A DNA stretch of 64,000 nt from Pseudomonas chlororaphis (lineage in GTDB: Bacteria > Pseudomonadota > Gammaproteobacteria > Pseudomonadales > Pseudomonadaceae). The DNA is taken from the NCBI RefSeq assembly GCF_000783395.1, contig NZ_JSFK01000006.1, positions 222,457-286,456 on the forward strand. Reading direction: 5' to 3'. Below are positions 29,645 to 40,276 of the stretch, in pieces. Position 1 is the stretch's first letter. Every line of letters starts with the position of its first letter. The notes beneath the pieces are model-generated. The model saw only the letters and a list, made by a program, of their open reading frames with translations, made no database searches and was not told the DNA's origin. A program made the translations under genes and the position numbers.

Positions 29645-30031
29645 TTACTCGGCGGATACAGCTTCGCCGGCAGTAGCACGATCAACCAACTCGACGTACG
29701 CCATAGGCGCGTTGTCGCCAGCGCGGAAACCGCACTTGAGGATGCGCAGGTAGCCACCCTCACGGGTAGCGTAACGCTTGCCCAGGTCGTTGAAGAGCTT
29801 ACCAACGATAGCTTTCGAACGAGTACGGTCGAAAGCCAGACGGCGGTTAGCCAGGCTATCTGTCTTGGCCAGAGTGATCAGCGGCTCAGCAACGCGACGC
29901 AGTTCTTTGGCTTTTGGCAGAGTAGTTTTGATCAGCTCGTGCTCGAACAGCGACACCGCCATGTTTTGGAACATGGCCTTGCGGTGCGAGCTGGTGCGGC
30001 TCAGGTGACGACCACTTTTACGATGACGCAT
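29645..30031 (-). CDS. rplQ: 50S ribosomal protein bL17
   Basis: 128 residues, [20 protein letters not shown] start typical of bL17, which sits near the peptide exit tunnel. Last gene of the alpha operon, 42 bp after rpoA and directly followed by a terminator. The C-terminal EAVSAE tail is slightly longer than in E. coli. Confidence 0.98.
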
Positions 30032-30073
30032 GGTTCATTCCTTACCAAACACTACGTTCGGTGATTACGACGA

Positions 30074-31075
30074 TCAGGCAGTCGCCTTGTCGTCCTTCTT
30101 AAGACTTGCAGGCGGCCAGTTGTCGAGGCGCATGCCGAGGGACAGACCGCGGGAGGCCAGAACGTCCTTGATTTCAGTCAAGGATTTCTTGCCAAGGTTC
30201 GGAGTCTTCAACAGCTCTACTTCGGTACGCTGAATCAGGTCGCCGATGTAGTAGATGTTTTCCGCCTTAAGGCAGTTAGCCGAACGTACAGTCAGTTCCA
30301 GATCGTCAACCGGGCGAAGCAGGATCGGATCGATCTCGTCTTCCTGCTCGACAACCACTGGCTCACTGTCACCTTTGAGGTCGACGAACGCAGCCAACTG
30401 CTGTTGCAGGATGGTTGCAGCGCGGCGGATAGCCTCTTCAGGATCCAGAGTACCGTTGGTTTCCAGATCAATAACCAGCTTGTCCAGGTTGGTACGCTGC
30501 TCGACACGGGCGTTTTCCACCACGTATGCGATACGGCGAACCGGGCTGAACGAAGAATCAAGCTGCAAGCGACCGATGCTGCGGCTTTCGTCTTCATCGC
30601 TCTGACGCGAGTCTGCTGGTTCATAACCACGACCACGAGCTACGGTGAGCTTCATGTTCAGGGCGCCGTTAGACGCCAGGTTAGCGATTACGTGATCGGG
30701 ATTAACGATCTCGACATCATGATCCAGCTGAATATCGGCAGCGGTAACCACCCCCGAACCCTTCTTCGACAAGGTCAGCGTAACTTCGTCACGACCGTGC
30801 AGCTTGATGGCCAGACCTTTAAGGTTCAACAGGATTTCAATTACGTCTTCCTGTACACCTTCGATGGCGCTGTACTCGTGGAGCACACCGTCAATCTCGG
30901 CCTCGACTACTGCGCAGCCGGGCATTGAGGACAACAGGATGCGTCGCAGCGCGTTGCCCAGGGTGTGGCCAAAACCACGCTCGAGAGGCTCGAGAGTGAT
31001 CTTGGCGCGGGTTGGACTGACAACCTGCACATCAATGTGGCGGGGTGTCAGGAACTCATTTACCGAAATCTGCAT
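30074..31075 (-). CDS. rpoA: RNA polymerase alpha subunit
   Basis: 333 residues. The N-terminal domain (about 1-235; [23 protein letters not shown]) dimerises and nucleates core polymerase assembly. The C-terminal domain (about 250-320; [23 protein letters not shown] in variant form, [22 protein letters not shown]) binds UP elements and activators. Sits between rpsD and rplQ, the conserved alpha-operon order, with a 22-bp gap to rpsD. Confidence 0.99.
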   Translation of the reverse strand: MQISVNEFLTPRHIDVQVVSPTRAKITLEPLERGFGHTLGNALRRILLSSMPGCAVVEAEIDGVLHEYSAIEGVQEDVIEILLNLKGLAIKLHGRDEVTLTLSKKGSGVVTAADIQLDHDVEIVNPDHVIANLASNGALNMKLTVARGRGYEPADSRQSDEDESRSIGRLQLDSSFSPVRRIAYVVENARVEQRTNLDKLVIDLETNGTLDPEEAIRRAATILQQQLAAFVDLKGDSEPVVVEQEDEIDPILLRPVDDLELTVRSANCLKAENIYYIGDLIQRTEVELLKTPNLGKKSLTEIKDVLASRGLSLGMRLDNWPPASLKKDDKATA

Positions 31076-31097
31076 GGATGCACCTATTTTCTAGCCC

Positions 31098-31718
31098 TTA
31101 CTTGGAGTAGAGCTCGACAATCAGGCTTTCGTTGATGTCGGCGGACAGATCACTGCGAGCAGGAACGTTCTTGAAAACGCCCGACTTCTTCTCAGTGTCT
31201 ACTTCTACCCATTCTACGCGGCCACGTTGGGCACACAGATCGAGAGCTTGGACAATGCGAAGTTGGTTTTTTGCTTTCTCGCGAACTGCAACCACGTCAC
31301 CAGCACGAACCTGATACGACGGAACGTTTACGGTTTGACCGTTAACGCTGATCGACTTGTGCGATACCAGCTGACGGGATTCGGCACGAGTCGAACCAAA
31401 GCCCATACGGTATACAACGTTGTCCAGACGGCATTCGAGCAGTTGCAGCAGGTTTTCACCGGTTGCACCTTTCTTGCCAGCAGCTTCTTTGTAGTAGCCG
31501 CTGAACTGACGCTCGAGAACGCCGTAAATACGACGGACCTTCTGCTTTTCACGCAGTTGTGTGCCGTAATCGGATTGGCGACCGCGGCGTTGGCCGTGGA
31601 TACCAGGTGCTGCTTCAATGTTGCACTTCGATTCGATCGCGCGCACGCCGCTCTTCAGGAAGAGATCGGTGCCTTCGCGACGAGCGAGTTTGCATTTTGG
31701 ACCAATGTAACGAGCCAT
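31098..31718 (-). CDS. rpsD: 30S ribosomal protein uS4
   Basis: 206 residues, same length as E. coli S4. The S4 RNA-binding domain is at about 95-155 ([32 protein letters not shown] in parts). uS4 starts 16S 5'-domain assembly and in E. coli represses the alpha operon through the rpsM leader. Only one cysteine (Cys9) lies in the N-terminal region, so no zinc finger of the four-cysteine type. Confidence 0.98.
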   Translation of the reverse strand: MARYIGPKCKLARREGTDLFLKSGVRAIESKCNIEAAPGIHGQRRGRQSDYGTQLREKQKVRRIYGVLERQFSGYYKEAAGKKGATGENLLQLLECRLDNVVYRMGFGSTRAESRQLVSHKSISVNGQTVNVPSYQVRAGDVVAVREKAKNQLRIVQALDLCAQRGRVEWVEVDTEKKSGVFKNVPARSDLSADINESLIVELYSK

Positions 31719-31736
31719 TCTTTACAATCTCCTGGA

Positions 31737-32126
31737 TTACACGCGGCGCTTCTTCGGCGGACGGCACCCGTTGTGCGGGATTGGCGTCACGTCGGTGATG
31801 CTGGCGATCTTATAGCCACAGCCGTTCAATGCACGGACAGCGGACTCACGACCTGGACCTGGACCTTTGACGTTAACGTCGAGGTTTTTCAGGCCATATT
31901 CCAGCGCAGCTTGACCAGCACGTTCAGCAGCTACTTGAGCAGCAAACGGGGTGGACTTGCGGGAACCGCGGAAACCCGAACCACCGGAGGTAGCCCAAGA
32001 AAGCGCGTTACCTTGACGGTCGGTGATGGTCACGATGGTGTTGTTAAAAGAAGCATGGATGTGGGCGATGCCATCAACCACTGTCTTTTTAACTTTTTTA
32101 CGAGGACGAGCAGCAGGTTTTGCCAT
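31737..32126 (-). CDS. rpsK: 30S ribosomal protein uS11
   Basis: 129 residues. [17 protein letters not shown] and the C-terminal [17 protein letters not shown] are the family marks; this platform protein contacts the 3' end of 16S rRNA and the mRNA exit channel. 18 bp upstream of rpsD. Confidence 0.98.
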   Translation of the reverse strand: MAKPAARPRKKVKKTVVDGIAHIHASFNNTIVTITDRQGNALSWATSGGSGFRGSRKSTPFAAQVAAERAGQAALEYGLKNLDVNVKGPGPGRESAVRALNGCGYKIASITDVTPIPHNGCRPPKKRRV

Positions 32127-32156
32127 GATTAATTTCCTGTCGATTCGCGTGGGCGA

Positions 32157-32513
32157 TTACTTGCGGATCGGCTTACGCGGACCTTTACGGGTACGCGCGT
32201 TAGTCTTGGTACGCTGACCGCGTACTGGAAGACCACGACGATGACGCAGACCACGGTAGCAACCGAGGTCCATCAAACGCTTGATTTTCATGTTGATTTC
32301 GCGACGCAGGTCACCTTCAGTGGTGAACTTCGCCACTTCGCCACGCAACTGCTCAATCTGCTCGTCGCTCAGATCTTTGATCTTTGCGGCTGGGTTTACC
32401 CCAGTCTCTGCGCAAATTTTCTGCGCAGTAGTGCGACCAACACCATAGATGTAGGTCAGCGAGATAACAGTATGCTTGTTATCTGGAATGTTAACGCCTG
32501 CAATACGGGCCAT
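32157..32513 (-). CDS. rpsM: 30S ribosomal protein uS13
   Basis: 118 residues; [25 protein letters not shown] at the start and the basic tail [18 protein letters not shown], which reaches the P-site tRNA. First gene of the alpha operon, with its own promoter about 60 bp upstream. The leader is only about 50 nt, much shorter than the E. coli leader that carries the S4-binding pseudoknot. Confidence 0.98.
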   Translation of the reverse strand: MARIAGVNIPDNKHTVISLTYIYGVGRTTAQKICAETGVNPAAKIKDLSDEQIEQLRGEVAKFTTEGDLRREINMKIKRLMDLGCYRGLRHRRGLPVRGQRTKTNARTRKGPRKPIRK

Positions 32514-32572
32514 TCAGTGGGACTCCAATTGACAGCTACCTACGCCCCGGAAGCCAAGAAATAGGGCGCGAG

Positions 32573-32601
32573 ATAATATCGCTGTAATAACAAATAATCA
32601 A
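32573..32601 (-). promoter_or_regulatory. Internal promoter for rpsM (alpha operon)
   Basis: Minus-strand TTGATT (32596-32601), a 17-bp spacer and TATTAT (32573-32578). The predicted start is near 32566, about 50 nt before the rpsM ATG. The -35 box begins one base past the hairpin at 32602-32625. Confidence 0.78.
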
Positions 32602-32625
32602 CCCGGTAGCGCACTAGCTACCGGG
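32602..32625 (-). terminator. Hairpin between rpmJ and rpsM (attenuator or end of spc message)
   Basis: CCCGGTAGC TAGTGC GCTACCGGG, nine perfect pairs, 19 bp after the rpmJ stop, followed by TTGATTATTTG rather than a pure T-run. Termination is therefore likely to be partial. Confidence 0.7.
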
Positions 32626-32643
32626 CTTGAAGCACAATCACAC

Positions 32644-32760
32644 TCAGCCTTGGCGCTGTTTGTGACGCGGTTCCGCGCTGCAAATTACTCGAACAACACC
32701 TTCGCGGCGAATAATCTTGCAGTTACGGCACAGCTTTTTCACCGATGCACGAACTTTCAT
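32644..32760 (-). CDS. rpmJ: 50S ribosomal protein bL36, zinc-binding form
   Basis: 38 residues: starts [19 protein letters not shown] and ends [10 protein letters not shown]. The zinc ligands Cys11, Cys14, Cys27 and His33 are all present, so this is the C+ paralogue whose zinc-free copy would be elsewhere and Zur-controlled. ATG 32760 has GAGGAG-like sequence upstream (27 bp after secY). This gene is easily missed because of its size. Confidence 0.97.
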
Positions 32761-32787
32761 CACCAACTCCTCGAACCTTATGGGTAC

Positions 32788-34116
32788 TCAGCGCAACATG
32801 CCGCTGCCGTAACCCTTCAGGTTGGCTTTCTTCATCAGGGATTCGTACTGGTGCGAAACGAGGTGCGATTGTACTTGGGACATGAAGTCCATCACAACCA
32901 CGACCACGATCAGCAACGAGGTCCCGCCAAGGTAGAACGGAACGTTTGCTGCAACCACCAGGAACTGGGGCAACAGGCACACGGCCGTCATGTAAAGAGC
33001 ACCGAACATGGTCAAGCGAGTCAGAACGCCATCAATATAGCGCGCAGACTGCTCACCTGGACGGATGCCCGGAATAAAGGCACCGGACTTCTTCAGGTTT
33101 TCCGCTACGTCTTTCGGATTGAACATCAACGCCGTATAGAAGAAGCAGAAGAAAATAATCCCTGCACTAAACAGCAGAATATTCAACGGCTGACCAGGAG
33201 CGATCGACTGCGAGATGTCCTGCAACCAGCCCATACCTTCAGACTGACCGAACCAGGCACCCAACGAAGCCGGGAACAGCAAAATGCTGCTCGCGAAAAT
33301 AGCCGGAATAACACCGGCCATGTTCACCTTAAGCGGCAAGTGGCTTGTCTGCGCAGCAAAAACCTTGCGGCCCTGCTGACGCTTGGCGTAGTGAACAGCA
33401 ATACGACGCTGACCACGCTCAATGAACACCACGAAACCGATAATCGCTACTGCCAGCAAACCGATGGCAACCAAGGCGAAGATGTTGATATCACCCTGAC
33501 GCGCAGACTCGAAAGACTGCCCGATTGCTCTCGGAAGACCGGCGACGATACCCGAAAAAATCAACATCGAGATACCGTTGCCTACACCACGCTCAGTAAT
33601 CTGCTCACCCAGCCACATCATGAACATCGCACCAGCCACAAAAGTGGATACCGCGACGAAATGGAAGCCAAAGTCACCAGTGAACGCAACGCCCTGCCCC
33701 GCCAGACCAATGGACATGCCAATAGCCTGAACGAGAGCGAGGACGACGGTGCCGTAGCGGGTGTACTGGCTGATCTTGCGACGGCCAGCTTCACCTTCCT
33801 TCTTCAACTGCTCCAGCTGCGGGCTGACGGCGGTCATCAGTTGCATGATGATCGATGCCGAAATGTACGGCATGATCCCCAGTGCAAAGATGCTCATCCG
33901 TTCCAGCGCGCCGCCGGAGAACATGTTGAACAAGCTAAGAATGGTCCCCTCATTCTGTCGAAACAGGTCTGCGAGTCGGTCCGGGTTAATACCTGGAACC
34001 GGGATGTGTGCGCCTATTCGGTAGACGATAATCGCCAGGAACAGAAAACGCAGACGAGCCCAGAGTTCAGACATACCGCCTTTGCCGAGCGCAGAGAGAG
34101 CACCTTGCTTAGCCAT
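32788..34116 (-). CDS. secY: Protein translocase subunit SecY
   Basis: 442 residues, ten transmembrane helices. The family signatures [20 protein letters not shown] (helix 2 region) and the cytoplasmic loop [19 protein letters not shown] are clear, as is [23 protein letters not shown]. It forms the protein-conducting channel with SecE (encoded at 59.5 kb) and SecG. Its start codon begins one base after the rplO stop codon, so the two are translationally linked. Confidence 0.98.
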   Translation of the reverse strand: MAKQGALSALGKGGMSELWARLRFLFLAIIVYRIGAHIPVPGINPDRLADLFRQNEGTILSLFNMFSGGALERMSIFALGIMPYISASIIMQLMTAVSPQLEQLKKEGEAGRRKISQYTRYGTVVLALVQAIGMSIGLAGQGVAFTGDFGFHFVAVSTFVAGAMFMMWLGEQITERGVGNGISMLIFSGIVAGLPRAIGQSFESARQGDINIFALVAIGLLAVAIIGFVVFIERGQRRIAVHYAKRQQGRKVFAAQTSHLPLKVNMAGVIPAIFASSILLFPASLGAWFGQSEGMGWLQDISQSIAPGQPLNILLFSAGIIFFCFFYTALMFNPKDVAENLKKSGAFIPGIRPGEQSARYIDGVLTRLTMFGALYMTAVCLLPQFLVVAANVPFYLGGTSLLIVVVVVMDFMSQVQSHLVSHQYESLMKKANLKGYGSGMLR

Positions 34117-34554
34117 TTATTCCTCGAACTTGCCGCCAGCTGCTTCGATAGCCGCACGCGCACCTTTGGTGGCGCCGATTCCCTTGCCGATAGTGACAGC
34201 GCGAGTCACTTCACCGGACAGCATGATTTTCACACGCTGTACGTTGACGTTGATCACGTTGGCATCTTTCAGGGACTGCACGGTGACGATGTCGCCTTCC
34301 ACTTTAGCCAGTTCGGACAGACGCACTTCTGCGCGGTCCATGGCTTTCAGGGAAACGAAACCGAACTTCGGCAGGCGACGATGCAGCGGCTGTTGACCGC
34401 CTTCAAAGCCTGGAGCAATGGTGCCACCGGAACGGGAGGTCTGACCTTTGTGACCACGGCCACCAGTCTTACCCAAACCGCTACCGATACCACGGCCCGG
34501 ACGATGCTTTTCGCGACGGGAACCCGGCGCTGGACTCAGATCATTGAGTTTCAT
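34117..34554 (-). CDS. rplO: 50S ribosomal protein uL15
   Basis: 145 residues; [26 protein letters not shown] and the repeated glycine-rich [16 protein letters not shown] extension that penetrates 23S rRNA. Late-assembly protein next to the central protuberance. Directly abuts secY. Confidence 0.98.
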   Translation of the reverse strand: MKLNDLSPAPGSRREKHRPGRGIGSGLGKTGGRGHKGQTSRSGGTIAPGFEGGQQPLHRRLPKFGFVSLKAMDRAEVRLSELAKVEGDIVTVQSLKDANVINVNVQRVKIMLSGEVTRAVTIGKGIGATKGARAAIEAAGGKFEE

Positions 34555-34557
34555 CGA

Positions 34558-34734
34558 TTAACCCTCGACACGCAGCATGTAGTAAGCCTTGTTGATCATC
34601 CCGCGATTCTCGGGAGTATCCTGGACTTCTACAGTGTGACCGATGCGACGCAGACCCAGACCCTTAACGCACAATTTGTGGTTAGGGATGCGGCCGGTCA
34701 TGCTTTTGATCAGCGTTACTTTAACGGTAGCCAT
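34558..34734 (-). CDS. rpmD: 50S ribosomal protein uL30
   Basis: 58 residues: [20 protein letters not shown] at the start, [20 protein letters not shown] near the end. Too short for many gene finders but in the invariant position between rpsE and rplO, with 2-3 bp gaps on each side. Confidence 0.97.
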
Positions 34735-34736
34735 GA

Positions 34737-35237
34737 TCAGAAGATCTCCTTGACACTTTTGCCACGCTTGGCGGCAATGGATTCAGGAGACTGCATAGCT
34801 TTCAAACCCTTGAAAGTGGCGTGAACCACGTTTACCGGGTTAGTCGAGCCGTAGCACTTGGCCAGAACGTTCTGAACGCCAGCAACTTCGAGGACAGCAC
34901 GCATAGCGCCGCCAGCGATGATACCGGTACCTTCAGAAGCAGGCTGCATGTACACCTTCGAAGCGCCGTGAGCGGACTTCATTGCGTACTGCAGAGTGGT
35001 GCCGTTCAGATCAACTTGGATCATGTTGCGGCGAGCAGCTTCCATTGCCTTCTGGATCGCAGCAGGCACTTCACGCGACTTGCCACGGCCGAAGCCAACA
35101 CGCCCTTTACCATCACCAACCACGGTCAACGCGGTGAAAGTGAAGATACGGCCGCCTTTAACGGTTTTGGCTACGCGGTTAACTTGAACCAGCTTCTCAA
35201 TGTAGCCTTCGTCGCGCTTTTGGTCGTTATTTGACAT
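34737..35237 (-). CDS. rpsE: 30S ribosomal protein uS5
   Basis: 166 residues. The double-stranded RNA-binding fold ([19 protein letters not shown]) is followed by the [20 protein letters not shown] loop, involved in mRNA unwinding and decoding fidelity. Sequence at the ram region looks wild type. Confidence 0.98.
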
Positions 35238-35240
35238 AAC

Positions 35241-35591
35241 TTAGAACTCCAGCCCAGCTTCACGAGCAGCATCAGCCAGCGCTTTAACGCGGCCGTGATA
35301 CTTGAAGCCAGAGCGGTCGAAAGCCACTTGCGAGACGCCAGCGGCCTTAGCACGCGTAGCGACCAGCTGGCCAACCTTTGTGGCCGCGTCGATGTTGCCA
35401 GTGGCACCATCACGCAGTTCTTTATCCAAAGTCGAGGCGCTTGCCAGGACCTTGTTGCCGTCGGCCGAGATGACCTGGGCGTAGATGTGCTGCGACGAGC
35501 GGAACACGCAGAGACGCACGACTTCGAGTTCGTGCATTTTCAGGCGTGCTTTGCGAGCGCGACGCAGTCGAGTAACTTTTTTGTCGGTCAT
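35241..35591 (-). CDS. rplR: 50S ribosomal protein uL18
   Basis: 116 residues; [34 protein letters not shown] and [26 protein letters not shown] are typical in parts. Binds 5S rRNA together with uL5. Three bp before rpsE. Confidence 0.98.
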   Translation of the reverse strand: MTDKKVTRLRRARKARLKMHELEVVRLCVFRSSQHIYAQVISADGNKVLASASTLDKELRDGATGNIDAATKVGQLVATRAKAAGVSQVAFDRSGFKYHGRVKALADAAREAGLEF

Positions 35592-35601
35592 TTGCTATGC
35601 C

Positions 35602-36135
35602 CTACTTCTTCTTGGCTTCTTTACGACGGACGACTTCGTCCGCGTAGCGCACACCTTTGCCTTTGTACGGCTCTGGTGGACGGAAGTCGCGGATCTCAGC
35701 GGCCACTTGACCTACCAGCTGCTTGTCGATGCCCTTGATCAGGATATCGGTCTGGCTAGGAGTCTCAGCGGTGATGCCTTCCGGCAGTTCGTAATCCACT
35801 GGGTGCGAGAAGCCAAGGGCCAGGTTCAGAACCGTGCCTTTTGCTTGCGCCTTGTAACCAACACCGACCAGCTGGAGCTTGCGCTCGAAGCCTTGGCTTA
35901 CGCCTTGGACCATGTTGTTTACCAACGCACGCGTGGTACCGGCCATTGCGCGAGTTTGTTGATCGCCATTGCGAGCAGCGAAACGCAGCTCACCAGCTTC
36001 TTCAACGATCTCAACGGACGAATGGATGTTCAGTTCAAGAGTACCCTTGGCACCCTTCACCGAAAGCTGTTGGCCTGCGAATTTTACTTCGACACCGGCT
36101 GGCAGCTTAACGGGGTTCTTAGCGACGCGAGACAT
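35602..36135 (-). CDS. rplF: 50S ribosomal protein uL6
   Basis: 177 residues, two tandem alpha/beta repeats; [16 protein letters not shown] at the start and [20 protein letters not shown] close to the end, the segment that contacts the sarcin-ricin region used by elongation factors. Confidence 0.98.
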   Translation of the reverse strand: MSRVAKNPVKLPAGVEVKFAGQQLSVKGAKGTLELNIHSSVEIVEEAGELRFAARNGDQQTRAMAGTTRALVNNMVQGVSQGFERKLQLVGVGYKAQAKGTVLNLALGFSHPVDYELPEGITAETPSQTDILIKGIDKQLVGQVAAEIRDFRPPEPYKGKGVRYADEVVRRKEAKKK

Positions 36136-36147
36136 GCTTATCCCCCC

Positions 36148-36540
36148 TTAGAACACAGTGCAAAGAACTTCGCCGCCGACACCGGCAGCGCGCGCAGCAC
36201 GATCCGTCATCACACCTTTGTTGGTGGAGACGATAGACACGCCAAGACCGCCACGAACTTTCGGCAGATCTTCAACGGACTTGTACTGACGCAGGCCTGG
36301 ACGACTAACGCGCTTCACTTCTTCGATAACCGGACGGCCTTCGAAGTACTTCAGCTCGATGGACAACGACGGCTTAGCGTCGGTGGTGATCTGAAAATCC
36401 GCGATGTAACCTTCGTCCTTCAGGACTTTTGCTACAGCCACCTTCAGCGTGGAAGACGGCATGCTTACGACAGACTTTTCAGCCATCTGGGCATTACGGA
36501 TTCGAGTTAGCATGTCCGCTAACGGGTCCTGCATACTCAT
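36148..36540 (-). CDS. rpsH: 30S ribosomal protein uS8
   Basis: 130 residues; [15 protein letters not shown] and [15 protein letters not shown] are conserved. uS8 organises the 16S central domain and in E. coli is the translational repressor of the spc operon. Here it is preceded by a 209-bp gap with a hairpin and a good promoter, which may give it and the downstream genes separate control. Confidence 0.98.
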   Translation of the reverse strand: MSMQDPLADMLTRIRNAQMAEKSVVSMPSSTLKVAVAKVLKDEGYIADFQITTDAKPSLSIELKYFEGRPVIEEVKRVSRPGLRQYKSVEDLPKVRGGLGVSIVSTNKGVMTDRAARAAGVGGEVLCTVF

Positions 36541-36638
36541 GGGCTAGACGCTCCTAATACAGAAAAATTAGCCTTGCGGCTACTACTTGTCGCCGAGAAC
36601 TTCCGGGCATGAAAAACACGGGCTCAGGCGAGCCGGTC

Positions 36639-36667
36639 ATTCTAGACACACCCCAGAAATGAATCAA
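36639..36667 (-). promoter_or_regulatory. Internal promoter upstream of rpsH
   Basis: Minus-strand TTGATT (36662-36667), a 17-bp spacer and TAGAAT (36639-36644). The -35 box lies inside the 3' half of the hairpin at 36660-36689. Predicted start near 36632, giving a leader of about 90 nt before rpsH. Confidence 0.75.
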
Positions 36668-36689
36668 GCCCCAAAAGGGGCTTGATTCA
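36660..36689 (-). terminator. Perfect hairpin between rpsN and rpsH
   Basis: TGAATCAAGCCCC AAAA GGGGCTTGATTCA on the plus strand: 13 uninterrupted pairs with a four-base loop, 61 bp past the rpsN stop. The following minus-strand bases (TTTCTGGGG) are only weakly T-rich, so partial termination or an RNase III cleavage site is as likely as full termination. Confidence 0.68.
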
Positions 36690-36749
36690 GATTCAAGGCC
36701 ACCGATGGTCAGGTTCTTGCGAACCCGAACATCGAGACTTTGACAGCAA

Positions 36750-37055
36750 TTACCAGCTGGCTTTAACCAGACCTGGTACGTCACCACGCATTGCAGCTTC
36801 ACGCAGCTTGTTACGGCCAAGGCCGAACTTGCGGTAAACGCCGTGCGGACGACCAGTCAGGCGGCAACGGTTACGCATGCGCGAAGCGCTTGCGTCACGT
36901 GGTTGCTTCTGCAGAGCTACGGTAGCTTCCCAACGCGCTTCTGGACTTGCGTTCAGATCAACGATGATAGCTTTCAGCGCTGCACGCTTGGTGGCGTACT
37001 TGGCAACGGTGAGCTGACGCTTCAGCTCACGGTTTTTCATGCTCTTCTTGGCCAT
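36750..37055 (-). CDS. rpsN: 30S ribosomal protein uS14, zinc-free form
   Basis: 101 residues from ATG 37055 ([20 protein letters not shown]). The CxxC pairs of the short zinc form are absent ([15 protein letters not shown]), so this is the long C-minus type. Start chosen by homology; the frame to 37121 extends into rplE. Confidence 0.97.
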
Positions 37056-37068
37056 TTTCCTACTCCAA

Positions 37069-37608
37069 TCAGTTGCGGAACGGGAATTTGAAAGCACGCA
37101 GCAGAGCGCGGCCTTCATCATCGTTCTTGGCAGTGGTGGTCAGGGTAATGTCCAGACCGCGGAGAGCATCGATCTTGTCGTAGTCGATTTCCGGGAAAAT
37201 GATCTGCTCTTTCACGCCCATGCTGTAGTTGCCACGACCATCGAAGGACTTGGCATTCAGGCCGCGGAAGTCGCGAACCCGAGGCAGGGAGATCGACAGC
37301 AGACGATCCAGGAACTCGTACATACGCTCACGGCGCAGAGTCACCTTGACGCCGATCGGCCATCCCTCACGGACTTTAAAGCCAGCGATGGATTTACGAG
37401 CGTAGGTCACAACGACTTTTTGGCCGGTGATCTTTTCCAGGTCAGCAACAGCATGCTCGATGACTTTTTTGTCACCAACAGCTTCGCCCAGACCCATGTT
37501 CAGGGTGATTTTTGTAACGCGTGGAACTTCCATCACGTTCGAAAGCTTAAGTTCTTCCTTAAGCTTCGGTGCGATTTCCTTCCAGTAAATCTCTTTTAGT
37601 CGTGCCAT
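37069..37608 (-). CDS. rplE: 50S ribosomal protein uL5
   Basis: 179 residues; [19 protein letters not shown] and [21 protein letters not shown] are conserved. Binds 5S rRNA and contacts the P-site tRNA. In E. coli the S8 repressor site lies around the rplX-rplE junction; only 20 bp separate the genes here and I saw no such structure. Confidence 0.98.
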
Positions 37609-37628
37609 GGTCTTCTACCTAGCAGTGT

Positions 37629-37943
37629 TCAAGCATCAACCGCTTTTTGGGTCGACTTGAAGACACGAATTTTCTTGCCGTCTTCTACTTTGAAACCAAC
37701 GCGGTCAGCCTTGTTGGTTTCGCCGTTGAAAATGGCGACGTTAGAAGCGTCCAGTGGAGCTTCTTTTTCGACGATACCGCCTTGCACGCCCGACATCGGG
37801 TTAGGCTTGGTATGACGCTTTACCAGGTTCAGACCGCTGATAACCAGACGGTTATTAGCAAGAACCTTGAGCACCTTACCGCGCTTACCTTTGTCTTTGC
37901 CGGCGATCACGATGATCTCGTCGTCACGACGAATCTTTTGCAT
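37629..37943 (-). CDS. rplX: 50S ribosomal protein uL24
   Basis: 104 residues with an N-terminal KOW motif ([24 protein letters not shown] in parts). One of the two primary 50S assembly starters; located at the exit tunnel. Confidence 0.98.
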   Translation of the reverse strand: MQKIRRDDEIIVIAGKDKGKRGKVLKVLANNRLVISGLNLVKRHTKPNPMSGVQGGIVEKEAPLDASNVAIFNGETNKADRVGFKVEDGKKIRVFKSTQKAVDA

Positions 37944-37954
37944 GTCGGATCTCC

Positions 37955-38323
37955 TTACAGCACTTCTGGGGCGAGCGAGACGATCTTCATGAACTTCTCA
38001 GTACGAAGTTCACGGGTCACTGGCCCAAAGATACGGGTGCCGATCGGCTCTTGCTTGTTGTTCAGAAGAACAGCAGCGTTGCCATCAAAGCGGATAATGG
38101 AGCCATCAGCACGACGTACGCCGTGACGAGTGCGGACTACAACAGCAGTCATCACTTGGCCTTTTTTCACTTTACCGCGAGGAATTGCTTCCTTCACGGT
38201 AACTTTGATGATGTCACCGATACCAGCGTAACGACGATGGGAGCCACCCAGCACCTTGATGCACATAACACGGCGAGCGCCGCTGTTATCGGCCACATCG
38301 AGCATGGATTGAGTCTGAATCAT
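37955..38323 (-). CDS. rplN: 50S ribosomal protein uL14
   Basis: 122 residues; [26 protein letters not shown] and [23 protein letters not shown] are invariant features in parts. Binding surface for the silencing factor RsfS. In E. coli rplN begins the spc operon after a promoter, but only 23 bp precede it here, so S10 and spc appear to be one unit. Confidence 0.98.
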   Translation of the reverse strand: MIQTQSMLDVADNSGARRVMCIKVLGGSHRRYAGIGDIIKVTVKEAIPRGKVKKGQVMTAVVVRTRHGVRRADGSIIRFDGNAAVLLNNKQEPIGTRIFGPVTRELRTEKFMKIVSLAPEVL

Positions 38324-38346
38324 ATAATTTCTCCGACCCCTAGTCC

Positions 38347-38613
38347 TTAGACTTCCACAGCGCGTTCGAGAACATCAACCAGCGCCCAAGACTTGGTCTT
38401 GGCCATAGGACGAGTTTCACGAATAGTGACTTTGTCGCCGATGTGGCACTGATTGGTTTCGTCGTGCGCGTGCAGCTTAGTCGAACGCTTAACGTATTTA
38501 CCGTAGATCGGGTGCTTTACGCGACGCTCGATCAGTACGGTGATGGTTTTGTCCATCTTGTCGCTGACAACACGGCCAGTCAGCGTACGGACAGTTTTTT
38601 CGGCTTCAGCCAT
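38347..38613 (-). CDS. rpsQ: 30S ribosomal protein uS17
   Basis: 88 residues from ATG 38613 ([20 protein letters not shown]). An in-frame ATG two codons earlier overlaps the rpmC stop and is less likely. OB-fold protein binding the 16S 5' domain. Confidence 0.97.
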   Translation of the reverse strand: MAEAEKTVRTLTGRVVSDKMDKTITVLIERRVKHPIYGKYVKRSTKLHAHDETNQCHIGDKVTIRETRPMAKTKSWALVDVLERAVEV

Positions 38614-38615
38614 GA

Positions 38616-38807
38616 TCACTTACCTGCCTGCTGGTTGAGCACAGTCTTCACGCGAGCGATGTCACGTTTAACTTGCGAGAGCAGATGAGACTGCCCCAAC
38701 TGGCCAGTTGCTTTCTGCATACGCAGATTGAACTGGTCGCGCAGCAAGCCGAGCAGTTGCTCGTTCAGCTGCTGTGCGGATTTTTCACGAAGTTCATTCG
38801 CTTTCAT
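38616..38807 (-). CDS. rpmC: 50S ribosomal protein uL29
   Basis: 63 residues ([19 protein letters not shown]). The start ATG at 38807 shares its A with the rplP TGA stop (TGATG), so translation is coupled; the GTG just upstream is a less likely start. Located at the exit tunnel near trigger factor. Confidence 0.97.
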
Positions 38808-39220
38808 CACATCACCGTCCGTTTAACAAAGGCGGTGGCGAGCGGCAGCTTTGCAGCAGCCAGGGCAAAAGCCTCACGCGCCAGCTCTTCAGAAACACCC
38901 TCGATTTCATACAGGACTTTGCCTGGCTGAATCTGGGCAACCCAGTACTCCACACTACCCTTACCTTTACCCATACGAACTTCGAGGGGCTTTTTGGAAA
39001 TAGGCTTGTCCGGGAATACACGGATCCAGATCTTGCCGCCACGTTTAACGTGACGGGTCAGAGCACGACGCGCTGACTCGATCTGACGAGCGGTGAGACG
39101 ACCACGAGCTACAGACTTCAGCGCGAACTCGCCGAAGCTGACTTTGCTACCGCGCTGAGCCAGACCACGGTTGTGGCCTGTCATCTGCTTGCGGAACTTC
39201 GTACGCTTAGGTTGCAACAT
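38807..39220 (-). CDS. rplP: 50S ribosomal protein uL16
   Basis: 137 residues; [21 protein letters not shown] start, and the conserved Arg in [14 protein letters not shown] close to position 81, the residue class hydroxylated by RoxA in E. coli. Close to the peptidyl transferase centre. Confidence 0.98.
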
Positions 39221-39232
39221 TTGGCGTACCCC

Positions 39233-39919
39233 TTACTTAGCAGCTTTTTTACGAGGCGCTGGTGCTTGTGGTTTCAGCTCTTCTTGGCGACCACCAATTA
39301 CTTCGCCTTTGAAGATCCAAACCTTTACACCGATCACACCGTAAGTGGTGTGAGCTTCGTAGTTGGCATAGTCGATGTCGGCACGCAGGGTGTGCAATGG
39401 CACACGACCTTCGCGATACCATTCAGTACGTGCGATTTCAGCACCGCCGAGACGACCGCTCACTTGGATTTTGATGCCCTTGGCACCAATGCGCATGGCG
39501 TTCTGTACTGCGCGCTTCATAGCGCGACGGAACATTACACGACGCTCCAGCTGCTGAGCTACGCTCTGCGCAACCAGCATACCGTCGAGCTCCGGCTTGC
39601 GGATCTCTTCGATATTGATGTGCACAGGCACACCCATTTGCTTGGTCAGGTCCTGACGCAGTTTCTCAACATCTTCACCTTTCTTCCCGATAACGATACC
39701 TGGACGAGCGGTGTGGATGGTGATACGTGCAGTTTGGGCCGGACGATGGATATCGATACGGCTTACGGACGCGCTTTTTAGTTTGTCTTGGAGATACTCA
39801 CGCACTTTCAGATCTGCGAACAAGTAGTCCGCATAAGTCCGACCGTCTGCGTACCAGACGGAGGTGTGCTCCTTGACGATTCCCAGGCGAATGCCAATGG
39901 GATGTACTTTCTGACCCAT
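39233..39919 (-). CDS. rpsC: 30S ribosomal protein uS3
   Basis: 228 residues from ATG 39919 ([18 protein letters not shown]). KH domain with [11 protein letters not shown] (the GxxG loop), part of the mRNA entry helicase. The longer frame to 40003 lies in rplV and is rejected. Confidence 0.98.
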
Positions 39920-39932
39920 CTCTTCGACTCCG

Positions 39933-40265
39933 TTACTTGTCAGCAACCTTGACAGTGATATGGCAAGACCGCTTGACGATGCGATCAGCACGGCCTTTGG
40001 CACGTGGCATGATGCGCTTCAGCGAACGCCCTTCGTTGACGAAAACGGTGCTGACCTTCAGGTCATCAACGTCTGCGCCTTCGTTATGCTCGGCGTTGGC
40101 TACGGCCGACTCCAGCACTTTCTTCATGATCTCGGCGGCTTTCTTACTGCTGAAAGCCAACAAGTTGAGCGCTTCGCCCACCTTCTTCCCGCGGATCTGG
40201 TCGGCGACCAAGCGGGCTTTCTGGGCGGAGATTCGAGCGCCCGACAACTTAGCGGCTACTTCCAT
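39933..40265 (-). CDS. rplV: 50S ribosomal protein uL22
   Basis: 110 residues; [17 protein letters not shown] and the beta-hairpin [16 protein letters not shown], which lines the exit tunnel constriction where macrolide-resistance changes arise. No deletion is seen in this loop. Confidence 0.98.
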
Positions 40266-40276
40266 TTCCTAACCCC

